A DNA stretch of 48,595 bases from Actinomycetes bacterium (GTDB taxonomy: Bacteria > Actinomycetota > Actinomycetes > JAHEKZ01): assembly GCA_024644345.1 (NCBI GenBank), contig JAHELE010000007.1, forward strand, positions 1-48,595. The letters are read 5' to 3'. The notes beneath the pieces are model-generated. The model made no database searches. It was not told the origin of the DNA and saw nothing but the letters and a program-made list of their open reading frames with translations. Within the stretch, counting starts at the first letter, position 1. Every line of letters begins with the position of its first letter. The position numbers and the translations under genes were made by a program. Shown one piece after another: positions 1 to 8,437 of the stretch.

Positions 1-30
1 CGCCGCCGCTCACAGGAGGTCGTGTACTGA
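1..30 (+). CDS. narG: NarG C-terminus (partial), nitrate reductase alpha subunit
   Basis: The first 30 bases read as nine codons plus TGA in frame 1 (R-R-R-S-Q-E-V-V-Y-stop), and the stop overlaps the ATG of narH by one base. The reading frame and position directly before narH are what a narGHJI operon predicts, so I infer that this is the tail of the molybdopterin-bearing catalytic subunit NarG. The fragment is too short to confirm by domain content. An AGGAGGT ribosome binding site for narH sits inside it at 14-20. Confidence 0.6.
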   Translation, partial: RRRSQEVVY

Positions 31-1697
31 TGAAGGTCATGGCCCAGATGGGCATGGTGATGAACCTCGACAAGTGCATCGGGTGCCACACCTGCTCCGT
101 CACGTGCAAGCAGGCATGGACTAACCGCACCGGCGTCGAGTACGTCTGGTTCAACAATGTTGAGACGCGTCCGGGTCTCGGATACCCACGCACCTACGAG
201 GATCAGGAAACCTGGCGGGGCGGCTGGGAGCGGACGCGGCGTGGACGGTTGCGGCTGAAGGGAGGGGGACGATTCAAGAAGTTGGCGTCCATCTTCTCCA
301 ACCCCAAGCTCCCCAGTCTTGATGACTACTACGAGCCGTGGACCTACGAGTACGACACGCTTATCTCGGCCCCACTCGGCGAACACACCCCGGTTGCGCA
401 GCCGAAGTCACTCATCACCGGCAAACCTATGAAGATCGAGTGGTCCGCGAACTGGGATGACGACCTCGGGGGCGGGCCGGAGGTCATTGCGGATGACCCA
501 GTGCTCGTCAAGATTCGTGAACAGGTAGCTGACCGTGTCAAGCTCGACTTCGAGAAAGCGTTCATGTTCTACCTGCCTCGTATCTGCGAGCACTGTCTGA
601 ACCCCTCGTGCGTCGCCTCCTGCCCCTCAGGAGCCATGTACAAACGAGCCGAGGACGGCATTGTCCTCGTCGACCAGGATCGCTGCAGAGGCTGGCGTAT
701 GTGCGTCTCCGGGTGTCCGTACAAGAAGGTCTACTTCAACCACAAGACGGGCAAGGCCGAGAAGTGCACGTTCTGCTACCCACGTGTCGAGGTGGGAATG
801 CCGACAGTGTGCGCCGAGACGTGTGTCGGTCGTCTTCGCTACCTCGGTCTTTTCCTCTATGACGCCGATCGCGTCCTTGAATCGGCCTCCGTAGAGAACG
901 AGCAGGATCTGTACCGCGCACAGCTCGACCTGTTGCTCGACCCCCACGACCCTGAGGTCATTGCAGCTGCGCAACGTGACGGGATTCCGAGCGACTGGCT
1001 CACCGCAGCCCAGAAGTCTCCCGTGTACCGCCTGGCCAAGGAGTTCGAGGTCGCCCTACCCCTACACCCGGAGTACCGCACCATGCCAATGGTCTGGTAC
1101 ATCCCCCCGCTTTCTCCAGTCGTCGACGCCCTCGTAGAGACGGGTCACGACGGCGAGGATGCCCGCAACCTGTTCGGAGCCATCGACAGCCTACGAATCC
1201 CCAAGGAGTACCTCGCCGAGCTCTTCACCGCGGGAGACACTGACGTGATCGACATGGTCCTGCGCAAGCTGGCAGCCATGCGCTCCACCATGCGCGACGT
1301 CAACCTGGGACGTGAGGTTGACGTGAGTGCGGCAGAAGCTGTCGGGTTCGATGAATCCACCGTGTACGAGCTCTACCGGCTGCTCGCCATCGCCAAGTAC
1401 GACGAGCGATACGTCATCCCCGCGGCCCACAGCGAGCAGGCACATCAGCTCGAAGAGCTCGGCTGCTCGCTCGACTTCGACGAAGGCCCTGGGATGTATG
1501 GGTCCGGGCCTTTCGGTGAGGCTTCCGGGATGCCGGTACCTGTGGCGGTCGAGAACTTCCACGCCCTCAAGGAGCGACAGACCTCAGAGGCAGTACTCGA
1601 TACCGGTAGCAAACGCGGCCGGGTCAACCTGCTCAACTGGGATGGCAAGGGAACCACGGCCGGCGTCTTCCCACCCGACACAAGGAAAGGAAGCTGA
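30..1697 (+). CDS. narH: Respiratory nitrate reductase beta subunit
   Basis: NarH is the iron-sulfur electron-transfer subunit of the membrane-bound nitrate reductase. It passes electrons from the NarI hemes to the molybdenum site in NarG on the cytoplasmic face. The sequence shows an N-terminal ferredoxin-type cluster (C16, C19, C22, C26), then CEHCLNPSC and CASCPSGAMYK, then CRGWRMC, where a Trp replaces a cluster cysteine as is typical for the [3Fe-4S] centre of NarH, and finally CTFCYPR with CAETCVGR. At 555 residues it is slightly longer than the E. coli protein (about 512). ATG at 30 follows AGGAGGT with a 9-base spacer. The stop overlaps the narJ start by one base, so translation is likely coupled. 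Confidence 0.97.
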   Translation: MKVMAQMGMVMNLDKCIGCHTCSVTCKQAWTNRTGVEYVWFNNVETRPGLGYPRTYEDQETWRGGWERTRRGRLRLKGGGRFKKLASIFSNPKLPSLDDYYEPWTYEYDTLISAPLGEHTPVAQPKSLITGKPMKIEWSANWDDDLGGGPEVIADDPVLVKIREQVADRVKLDFEKAFMFYLPRICEHCLNPSCVASCPSGAMYKRAEDGIVLVDQDRCRGWRMCVSGCPYKKVYFNHKTGKAEKCTFCYPRVEVGMPTVCAETCVGRLRYLGLFLYDADRVLESASVENEQDLYRAQLDLLLDPHDPEVIAAAQRDGIPSDWLTAAQKSPVYRLAKEFEVALPLHPEYRTMPMVWYIPPLSPVVDALVETGHDGEDARNLFGAIDSLRIPKEYLAELFTAGDTDVIDMVLRKLAAMRSTMRDVNLGREVDVSAAEAVGFDESTVYELYRLLAIAKYDERYVIPAAHSEQAHQLEELGCSLDFDEGPGMYGSGPFGEASGMPVPVAVENFHALKERQTSEAVLDTGSKRGRVNLLNWDGKGTTAGVFPPDTRKGS

Positions 1698-2353
1698 TGG
1701 ACGCCCGCGAGCGCTCCCTCGTCCAGCAGGCCTGCGCCGTCCTGCTCCGGTACCCGGAGGATTCCCTGCATGACCACCTTCCCCTGATCGGCGAGGTGGT
1801 GGCTGGACTGCCATCCGAGCCGGCGAGTCAGCTCGGTCAGTTCCTCGACTACCTGACAACTTCGCGGCTCCTTGACGTCCAACGACACTACGTCGAGACA
1901 TTTGACATGCGTCGTAAGTGCTCCCCTTACCTGACGTACTGGACACACGGGGACACGCGCAATAGGGGAATGGCACTGCTTCATTTCAAGGGGGCCTATC
2001 GCGAGGCAGGGGTCACCATCGGCGAGGAGGAGCTACCGGACCACCTGGCCGTCGTCCTCGAGTTCGCTTCAGCGCACGACCCCGAGTTGGGAAACGCGCT
2101 GCTGGCCGAGCACCGAGCTGTCATAGCGCTCCTCGAGGCCGCCCTGGAGGATATCTCCTCGCCCTATGCCCTGGTGGTCTCGGCGACGTTGGGAACGACG
2201 AGCACCCTCACGCCTGAGGATGAACTGCTGATGCGACGACTGGCCGTCGCTGGCCCGCCGACCGAGACGGTCGGAATGGCCGGGCCGGTCGACCTCACTC
2301 TCACACCCTTCGGCGTCCAGTCATCGGATGCGGCAATGGAGGCTAGGCGATGA
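1697..2353 (+). CDS. narJ: Nitrate reductase assembly chaperone (delta subunit)
   Basis: NarJ is the dedicated chaperone that helps cofactor loading and membrane attachment of the NarGH core and is not part of the final enzyme. The 218-residue all-helical protein has the family hallmark around residues 75-100 (SPYLTYWTHGDTRNRG followed by HFKGAYREAG). It starts with ATG overlapping the narH stop (TGATG) and its own last four bases overlap the narI ATG. This position between narH and narI is diagnostic. The length is normal for actinobacterial NarJ. Confidence 0.94.
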   Translation: MDARERSLVQQACAVLLRYPEDSLHDHLPLIGEVVAGLPSEPASQLGQFLDYLTTSRLLDVQRHYVETFDMRRKCSPYLTYWTHGDTRNRGMALLHFKGAYREAGVTIGEEELPDHLAVVLEFASAHDPELGNALLAEHRAVIALLEAALEDISSPYALVVSATLGTTSTLTPEDELLMRRLAVAGPPTETVGMAGPVDLTLTPFGVQSSDAAMEARR

Positions 2354-3087
2354 ACAGCACCCAGATCCTCCTGTGGGACGTGCTCCCCTATGTGACCATC
2401 GCCGTCTTCGTGGTCGGCATGTTGTGGCGATTTCGGTACGACAAGTTCGGCTGGACCACGCGGTCGTCCCAGCTGTACGAACGCTCGCTACTGCGAATTG
2501 CCAGCCCCCTGTTCCATCTCGGCATGCTCGCTGTCGTGGCCGGCCATGTCGTCGGTCTGCTGATTCCCGAGTCATGGACCGATGCTGTCGGCGTGAGCGA
2601 GCACTTCTACCACCTGAACGCAGTGGCACTTGGTGCAGTCGCTGGAGCCGCGACACTGGTCGGGGTGGCACTGCTGGTCTACAGACGCCGTACGACCGGC
2701 CCGGTCTTTGCGGCCACGACCAAGAACGACAAGACGATGTACGTGTTTCTCTTGGCAGCGATCTGCCTTGGTCTGGTGGCCACCATGACGGGGGCCGGCG
2801 TCCTGGGCGACGGATACAACTACCGCGAGACAGTCTCGGTCTGGTTCCGCTCGATCTTCATTCTGCAGCCGCAGGGTGAGCTCATGGCTGACACGCCACT
2901 GGCTTTCCGAGTTCATGCACTCGCAGGGATGGCCTTGTTCATGGTGTGGCCCTTCACAAGACTCGTACACGCCTTCAGCGCACCATTGGGGTACCTCTTC
3001 CGCCCCTACGTGGTCTACCGCACCCGGAGCTCGTCAACAGCCGGCAACCGCAGCCCACGACCCGGGTGGGACCGCACCAACGTCTAA
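2350..3087 (+). CDS. narI: Respiratory nitrate reductase gamma subunit (cytochrome b)
   Basis: NarI is the membrane diheme cytochrome b that oxidises menaquinol and feeds electrons to NarH. The 245-residue protein has about five hydrophobic segments. Histidines at 56 and 66 (helix ASPLFHLGMLAVVAGH) and at 189 and 207 (RVHALAGM...TRLVH) occupy the positions of the four axial heme ligands of the family. The start overlaps narJ (ATGA). The C-terminus ends in a polar tail, and the stop codon lies inside the left arm of the inverted repeat at 3084-3240, which probably serves as the operon terminator. No transporter (narK) gene follows in this window. Confidence 0.96.
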   Translation: MNSTQILLWDVLPYVTIAVFVVGMLWRFRYDKFGWTTRSSQLYERSLLRIASPLFHLGMLAVVAGHVVGLLIPESWTDAVGVSEHFYHLNAVALGAVAGAATLVGVALLVYRRRTTGPVFAATTKNDKTMYVFLLAAICLGLVATMTGAGVLGDGYNYRETVSVWFRSIFILQPQGELMADTPLAFRVHALAGMALFMVWPFTRLVHAFSAPLGYLFRPYVVYRTRSSSTAGNRSPRPGWDRTNV

Positions 3088-3240
3088 CCCACCCATTCGG
3101 GGCCATGTCACACCGGTTCGGAATGACCGAACCGCAGGGGCACCCATCCGTCCACAGGTCCAACGAGTACGCGCGTTGGGTACCGCCTCAGTTCGTAATG
3201 ACCGAACCCATGTGGCATGGCCCCAAATGGAGGGGGTTAG
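3084..3240. repeat. 157-bp imperfect inverted-repeat element between narI and the pirin gene
   Basis: The whole gap between two convergent genes is built from two inverted arms of about 40-45 bases around a centre of about 60 bases. The outer edges are CTAACCC (3084-3090) and GGGTTAG (3234-3240). Inside them, CCATTCGGGGCCATG matches the reverse complement CCATTTGGGGCCATG with one change. Each arm also contains its own small palindrome (GGTTCGG/CCGAACC at 3115-3133 and GTTCG/CGAAC at 3191-3207). Both flanking stop codons lie within the arms. It could act as a two-way terminator or be a MITE-like or REP-doublet element. I saw no transposase and no clear target-site duplication. Confidence 0.7.
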
Positions 3241-4235
3241 GGGGTGGAGCCGTTCACGTCTTCGTGGGGGACGCGGTCGTCCGGGGACGCGGGGACCGTG
3301 CCGAGGCGGCCGGCCTGGAAGTCCTCGAAGGCCTGGATCAGCTCGGCCTTGGTGTTCATGACAAAGGGTCCGTAGGCCGCTACTGGCTCACGGATCGGTT
3401 GTCCGCCCAGGATGTAGACGTCGAAGGCGCTGTCGCGCGAGTCCTGGCTCTCATCTGCCGCGATGGTCACCGACGAGCCCTGGCCGAAGACAGCCAGTTG
3501 GCCCCACGTCATCGGTCGCCGTTCGGCACCGACAGATCCCTTGCCCGACAATCCGTATACGAGGGCGTTGAAGTCTTCCCGCCATGGCAACGTGAGCGAC
3601 GCTCCTGGCGCAATCGTCGCGTGCAGTAGCGTGATCGGTGTGTAGGTGACACCCGGGCCAGCGTGCCCATCGAGCTCACCGGCGATCAGCCGAACAAGAG
3701 CACCGCCGTCTGGTGACGAGAGCAGGCTGACCTTCGCCGATGTGATGTCTTGGTAGCGCGGCGCGGCGAACTTCAGCGAGCTGGGAAGGTTCACCCACAG
3801 CTGGAGTCCGTGAAACAGCCCACCTGATACCACGACGTGCTCAGGGGGCGCCTCGATGTGCAGGATCCCTGCCCCGGCTGTCATCCATTGGGTGTCGCCG
3901 TCGCTGATCATGCCGCCACCACCGTTGGAGTCCTGATGCTCCATCAGACCGTCGATCATGTAGGTCACGGTCTCGAACCCTCGATGCGGATGCCAGGGTG
4001 TGCCTTTGGGCTCTCCTGGGGCGTACTCCACCTCGCCCATCTGGTCCATGTGGATGAACGGGTCCAGGGTGGCCAGGTCGACTCCCGCAAATGCCCGCCG
4101 CACCGGGAATCCTTCGCCCTCAAAACCTGAGGGGGCGGACGTCACACCGGTGACCGGCCGCGGCCTGTCCACCGTGGGATCGATCCCGCTGATCTGGGGC
4201 AAGGACAAGATGTTGTCAGTGGTGACCGCTGGCAC
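3237..4235 (-). CDS. Pirin family protein (bicupin)
   Basis: Pirins are two-domain cupins that bind a metal through a His/His/His/Glu set; some act as quercetinases and others have unknown roles. The N-terminal cupin carries the pirin signature: FIHMDQMG, then PHRGFETVTYMIDG, then HIEAPPEH. A C-terminal cupin follows, with a conserved PIREPVAAYGPFVMNT segment. The frame stays open upstream to 4265, but a GAGGAGG Shine-Dalgarno (4240-4246 on the minus strand) lies inside that extension and precisely serves a GTG at 4235, so I choose the 332-residue form. It is divergent from rsgA with an operator-like palindrome between them. The substrate is unknown. Confidence 0.92.
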   Translation of the reverse strand: MPAVTTDNILSLPQISGIDPTVDRPRPVTGVTSAPSGFEGEGFPVRRAFAGVDLATLDPFIHMDQMGEVEYAPGEPKGTPWHPHRGFETVTYMIDGLMEHQDSNGGGGMISDGDTQWMTAGAGILHIEAPPEHVVVSGGLFHGLQLWVNLPSSLKFAAPRYQDITSAKVSLLSSPDGGALVRLIAGELDGHAGPGVTYTPITLLHATIAPGASLTLPWREDFNALVYGLSGKGSVGAERRPMTWGQLAVFGQGSSVTIAADESQDSRDSAFDVYILGGQPIREPVAAYGPFVMNTKAELIQAFEDFQAGRLGTVPASPDDRVPHEDVNGSTP

Positions 4236-4276
4236 GGCTGCCTCCTCAGGGTAGGGCTGGTGCACAACTCAACTTA

Positions 4277-4290
4277 CTTGATCGCTCAAG
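4277..4290. promoter_or_regulatory. Operator-like palindrome in the pirin promoter
   Basis: CTTGA-TCGC-TCAAG is a perfect 5-bp inverted repeat with a 4-base spacer. On the minus strand it falls between a possible -35 (TTGTGG) and a possible -10 (TAAGTT) spaced 18 bases apart, the arrangement expected for a repressor site on the pirin gene. MarR-type repressors often bind similar sites and regulate pirin genes in other bacteria, but no such regulator is encoded here. The assignment is inference. Confidence 0.4.
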
Positions 4291-4345
4291 CATTCCACAA
4301 CTAAATCCGTGGCGCCAGCTGACACCCCACTCCTACGGTGGTGGC

Positions 4346-5359
4346 GTGCCTACCGATCAGCTCGTCGCCGATGGACGCGTCAGCCGCGTCGATCGTGGGA
4401 TGTGCGACGTCCTGACAGCCCAAGGCACCCTGCGAGCGCAATGGAGTTCTGAGATCGTCCATGCCGGCCGCGTCGATCCGGTCGCTCTCCCCTCCGTTGG
4501 CGACGAAGTGCTGCTCAAGACACAGGGTGACCAGATCTGGCTCGCGCAGGTGCTGCCGCGGCGCAACGCCGTCACCCGAGCCTCGGTATCACCCGGCAGC
4601 AGCCACCACCAGGTCCTCGCCGCAAATATCGACGTTCTCGCGATCTGCGAGCCATGCCACCCCGCCCCGGCCGCAGGGCGGATCGAACGCCTGCTTGCCC
4701 TGGCATGGGAAAGCGCCAGTCATCCAGCTGTCCTGCTCACCAAAGCCGACCTGGACCCCGACATCGCTGGCACCCTCGACCTCGTCCGACGACTTGCGCT
4801 CGGAGCGTCGGTCATCGCCGTCAGCATTCCCGACGGAACTGGCCTCGCCGAAGTGCGGGGGCTGACGAACACCGGCCAGGCACTGGCTCTGCTGGGACCC
4901 TCTGGGGCCGGCAAGTCGACGATATTCAACGCACTGCTCGGGGCTGAGGCGATGCCCACCAGCCACGTCCGCGACGACGGGAAGGGACGGCACACGACGG
5001 CACACCGTGAGCTCGTACAGCTCGACGACGGCTCCTTCATCATCGACACCCCAGGTCTCCGCAGCATCGGTCTCGCATCTACGGACGGGCTCGATCAGGC
5101 ATTTGCCGACATCGTCGAGCTCACCTCCGACTGCCGCTTCAACGACTGTGCTCACGAGACCGAGCCAGGATGTGCGGTCCTTGACGCCATCGAGCGGGGA
5201 GTTGTCCCGCCCCGACGGCTCGACAGCTACCGGAAGCTTCTTCGCGAGGCCGCCTACCAGCAGCGCCGCGGCGACGCCCGGTTGCAGGCCGAGGAGCGGG
5301 CTCGATGGAAGTCGTTCTCCCGACAGCTCAAGCAGCAGTCAGGACGCAACCGTCCGTAG
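4346..5359 (+). CDS. rsgA: Ribosome small-subunit-dependent GTPase RsgA
   Basis: RsgA is a late-stage 30S maturation GTPase. The domain order is the circularly permuted one typical of the family: an N-terminal OB fold (about 1-85), then the GTPase with G4 TKAD (132-135) before G1 GPSGAGKS (184-191) and G3 DTPG (234-237), and last a zinc knuckle with C263, C268, H270 and C276. The 337-residue length is normal. The start is GTG with little Shine-Dalgarno complementarity, so a nearby alternative start is possible. It stands alone between the divergent pirin gene and the convergent transporter operon, 13 bases from the latter's stop. Confidence 0.95.
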   Translation: MPTDQLVADGRVSRVDRGMCDVLTAQGTLRAQWSSEIVHAGRVDPVALPSVGDEVLLKTQGDQIWLAQVLPRRNAVTRASVSPGSSHHQVLAANIDVLAICEPCHPAPAAGRIERLLALAWESASHPAVLLTKADLDPDIAGTLDLVRRLALGASVIAVSIPDGTGLAEVRGLTNTGQALALLGPSGAGKSTIFNALLGAEAMPTSHVRDDGKGRHTTAHRELVQLDDGSFIIDTPGLRSIGLASTDGLDQAFADIVELTSDCRFNDCAHETEPGCAVLDAIERGVVPPRRLDSYRKLLREAAYQQRRGDARLQAEERARWKSFSRQLKQQSGRNRP

Positions 5360-5372
5360 ACGTGGGCCGAGG

Positions 5373-6377
5373 CTAGACGACTTCGCGGACCTCGGCGAAG
5401 TGGCAGGCCACGGGGTGACCGGTGCCGCGGTCGACGAGCTCAGGGGTCTCGGTAGCACAGATCTCCTGTGCCTTCCAGCACCGAGTACGGAATCGGCACC
5501 CGGATGGCGGGTCAATCGGGCTCGGTACATCGCCTTCCAGCACGATTCGCTCGCGCGCACGCTCTTTGTCAGGGTCGGCAATTGGAGCCGAGGACAACAA
5601 CGCCTGGGTGTACGGGTGTGACGGCTGTTCGTAGACCTCGGCTCGAGTGCCACTCTCAACGATTCGCCCCAGATACATGACGGCCACCCGGTCGGAGATG
5701 TGGCGCACAACTGACAGGTCGTGGGCGATGAAGATGTAGGCGAGCCCCATCTGCTCCTGCAGGTCTTCGAGCAGGTTGACGACACCTGCCTGCACCGAGA
5801 CATCGAGGGCAGAGACCGGCTCGTCCAGGATGATGACCTTCGGATCGAGGGCCAACGCGCGTGCGATACCCACCCTCTGGCGTTGCCCTCCGGAAAACTC
5901 GTGTGGGTATCGGTTGCCGTGCTCGGGATTGAGCCCGACGCGCTTCAGCAGGTCGGCCACACGATCGAGAACGGCACTCCCTTTCGTTCCATGCACACGC
6001 ATTGGCTCGCCCACGATGTCGTTGACGGGCATCTTCGGGTTCAGCGAGGCGTAGGGGTCTTGGAAGACGATCTGCAGATCGCGCCGAATCGGTCGCAATT
6101 GCTTCGCCGAGAGAGTCGTCAACTCTTGACCGTCGTACCGTACCGACCCCGACGTCGGTTTGTGCAGCTGCAGCACGGCACGTCCGGTGGTCGACTTCCC
6201 GCAGCCGGACTCGCCGACGAGCCCCAAGGTCTCACCAGGATCGAGATGAAAGCTCACATCCGAAACAGCTTGAACCGCACCGATCGTGCGTCGGAAGAGA
6301 CCGCCTCCCTTGACCGGAAACTCCTTCACGAGGTTCGCGACCTCGAGCAGGTGCTGCGACGCGGCGGGCTCTGTCAT
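5373..6377 (-). CDS. Peptide-type ABC transporter ATP-binding protein (OppF/DppF-like)
   Basis: This is the second of two cytoplasmic ATPases of a peptide/nickel-class importer. It has Walker [10 protein letters not shown], signature FSGGQRQR, Walker B VIILDEP and switch histidine IAHD, followed by the C-terminal oligopeptide-transporter extension with a cysteine cluster ([14 protein letters not shown]). It is the last gene of the operon and its ATG overlaps the upstream ATPase stop by four bases. The substrate cannot be deduced from the ATPase; the class includes oligopeptide, dipeptide, nickel and some sugar or opine systems. Confidence 0.94.
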   Translation of the reverse strand: MTEPAASQHLLEVANLVKEFPVKGGGLFRRTIGAVQAVSDVSFHLDPGETLGLVGESGCGKSTTGRAVLQLHKPTSGSVRYDGQELTTLSAKQLRPIRRDLQIVFQDPYASLNPKMPVNDIVGEPMRVHGTKGSAVLDRVADLLKRVGLNPEHGNRYPHEFSGGQRQRVGIARALALDPKVIILDEPVSALDVSVQAGVVNLLEDLQEQMGLAYIFIAHDLSVVRHISDRVAVMYLGRIVESGTRAEVYEQPSHPYTQALLSSAPIADPDKERARERIVLEGDVPSPIDPPSGCRFRTRCWKAQEICATETPELVDRGTGHPVACHFAEVREVV

Positions 6378-7396
6378 GCGTCCACCGCCTTCGTACGAAA
6401 CAGCAGGGTCGGGTCGGGAGTCTCAGCGACCTTTTCCCAGTTGTGGCACGCCACCTGGTGGTGGGGCAGATCCGTGGCCGCCAGTTCCGGTTCTTCGGTC
6501 AGGCATCGGTCGGTGACCAGGGGACACCGAGTAGAGAACGGGCATCCTGGCGGCAAGTTGATCAGCGACGGCGGTGCCCCAGTGATCGGATGCAACTTGC
6601 CGCCAGCGCTGTCGAGGGCGGGGATGGAGCCCAGGAGCCCTGCGGTGTACGGCATGCGTGGCCGCCTATAGATGTCTTCGACGTCCGCCCGCTCAACGCC
6701 ACGACCTGCGTACATGACCAGCACTCGGTGGGCCATGCCCGCAACCACTCCCAGGTCGTGCGTGATGAGGATTACTGCGGCGTTGACAGAGTCCTTGACT
6801 TCGATCAGCGTCTCGAGGATCTGTGCCTGCACCGTCACGTCGAGGGCGGTCGTCGGCTCGTCAGCGATGATGATGTCTGGGCTGTTGATGATCGCCATCG
6901 CGATCATGGCGCGCTGCCGCATTCCACCGGAGAACTCATGCGGATATGAACGCGCCCGGTCCTTTGCCTGCGGAATGCCCACCCGGTCGAGCATCTCAAC
7001 GGCACGAGCGAGTGCAACTTTCCGCTCGACGCGGTGATGGGACCGGTACGCCTCGGCGAGCTGGTCACCGACGGTGTAGACCGGGTTCATGGCAGTCATC
7101 GGGTCTTGGAAGATCATGGCGATGTTCTGCCCCCGGAGCGCCCTGGACCGCTTGGGGGACATCGCCAGAACATCTTCTCCGCGGTAGCGGACATCGCCGG
7201 TAATCTGGGCGTACTTCGGCAACAGCCCCATCAGCGCCATTGCCGCCACGGACTTACCCGACCCGGACTCCCCCACGATCGCCAGGACGTCACGCTCGCT
7301 CAAGCTGTAGGACACGCCGCGAACTGCCTCAACCATGCCGTCCTCAGTCGGGAACACAACCGAGAGGTCGTTGACGCTGAGGATCTCTTCGCTCAT
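6374..7396 (-). CDS. Peptide-type ABC transporter ATP-binding protein (OppD/DppD-like)
   Basis: First ATPase of the importer. Visible motifs are Walker A GESGSGKS near residue 40, signature FSGGMRQR, Walker B IIIADEPT and switch ITHD. The C-terminal extension has [14 protein letters not shown], the cysteine-rich tail characteristic of OppD-type subunits and absent from most other ABC ATPases. It heterodimerises with the downstream ATPase. The start overlaps the stop of the permease gene as ATGA, and its own stop overlaps the next start in the same way, indicating tight translational coupling. Confidence 0.94.
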   Translation of the reverse strand: MSEEILSVNDLSVVFPTEDGMVEAVRGVSYSLSERDVLAIVGESGSGKSVAAMALMGLLPKYAQITGDVRYRGEDVLAMSPKRSRALRGQNIAMIFQDPMTAMNPVYTVGDQLAEAYRSHHRVERKVALARAVEMLDRVGIPQAKDRARSYPHEFSGGMRQRAMIAMAIINSPDIIIADEPTTALDVTVQAQILETLIEVKDSVNAAVILITHDLGVVAGMAHRVLVMYAGRGVERADVEDIYRRPRMPYTAGLLGSIPALDSAGGKLHPITGAPPSLINLPPGCPFSTRCPLVTDRCLTEEPELAATDLPHHQVACHNWEKVAETPDPTLLFRTKAVDA

Positions 7397-8409
7397 CAGG
7401 CACGCACCCGGTTCTGCTTGGGGTCAAAGGCGTCACGCAAGCCGTCGCCTATGAAGTTGACCGACAGAGCGATGATCACGATGAACAGGCCTGGCCACCA
7501 GAACAGCCATGGCCGGGTGCTGAATGCCGTTTGATACGTAGAGATCAGCAGCCCCAGCGAGGTGTCGGGTGACCGGATGCCAAAGCCCAGGAAGCTGAGC
7601 GCTGCCTCGAGCAGGATCGCCACCGCGATGGTCAGCGTGGCGCTGACGATGATGGTACCGATCGCATTGGGCAGCATATGACGGAAGATGATGCGAGGCG
7701 ACGACGCGCCCATCGCTCGGGCGGCCTCGACGTACTCCTTCTCGCGCAACGACAGGAACTCGCCACGAACCAGTCGGGCGAGCGACGTCCAAATGAGCAG
7801 CGACAGCACCACCGCAAGGAAGAACGGCCCGAGATTCCCCGTTGCGTTACCCACAACCGCAGCGATTGTCAGAATCGGGATGGTGAGGAGCAGGTCGGTG
7901 AATCGCATGATCACGTTGTCGGCCTGGCCACCGTAGTACCCCGAGATGGCCCCCGCTACGGCACCGATAAACGTCGACAGGATACCGATCACGAACGCCA
8001 CCATCAGCGAGATCTGCGTCCCGCGCATGGTGAGAGCGAAGTAGTCACGTCCGATCTGGTCTTGGCCGAAGGGGTGCGGCCCGATCATGAACCCGTCGCC
8101 GTCGATGAAGGCGGGCAGGACATCAAGGGTCGGCGCTCCCCCGTTGACGATCGGGTTCGTCTTCGTGTAGCCCAGGTACCACCAGCCGGGAATCTTCCAG
8201 AAGCCGATCGAGGTGTAGGCAAGGATGATCACGATGACCAGCGCGGTGAAGCCGATCGCGGCGCCGCGGTGCCGGATGAAGCGACGACGGACCATCTGCC
8301 CCTGGGTGCGGGCCTTGATCGTGAACTCTCGTTCAGGGCCTTCGGGACCTTCGGACCCGAGAGGTCCCAAGGGCGTCATGTCGGGTTCGATGCTCTCGCG
8401 CATCGTCAT
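7396..8409 (-). CDS. Peptide-type ABC transporter permease (OppC/DppC-like)
   Basis: Inner-membrane permease of the importer with about six membrane segments. It has an N-terminal OppC-type helix preceded by a polar tail of about 45 residues ([16 protein letters not shown]), and the cytoplasmic EAA loop ([23 protein letters not shown]) that docks on the ATPases. The frame is open to 8472, but that extension overlaps the upstream permease. A GAGGAAGG ribosome binding site (8417-8424) directs the ATG at 8409, which gives a 337-residue protein of normal size and a 28-base gap after the previous gene. Confidence 0.92.
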   Translation of the reverse strand: MTMRESIEPDMTPLGPLGSEGPEGPEREFTIKARTQGQMVRRRFIRHRGAAIGFTALVIVIILAYTSIGFWKIPGWWYLGYTKTNPIVNGGAPTLDVLPAFIDGDGFMIGPHPFGQDQIGRDYFALTMRGTQISLMVAFVIGILSTFIGAVAGAISGYYGGQADNVIMRFTDLLLTIPILTIAAVVGNATGNLGPFFLAVVLSLLIWTSLARLVRGEFLSLREKEYVEAARAMGASSPRIIFRHMLPNAIGTIIVSATLTIAVAILLEAALSFLGFGIRSPDTSLGLLISTYQTAFSTRPWLFWWPGLFIVIIALSVNFIGDGLRDAFDPKQNRVRA

Positions 8410-8437
8410 GGCGTCACCTTCCTCAGCTGAGCGGACC

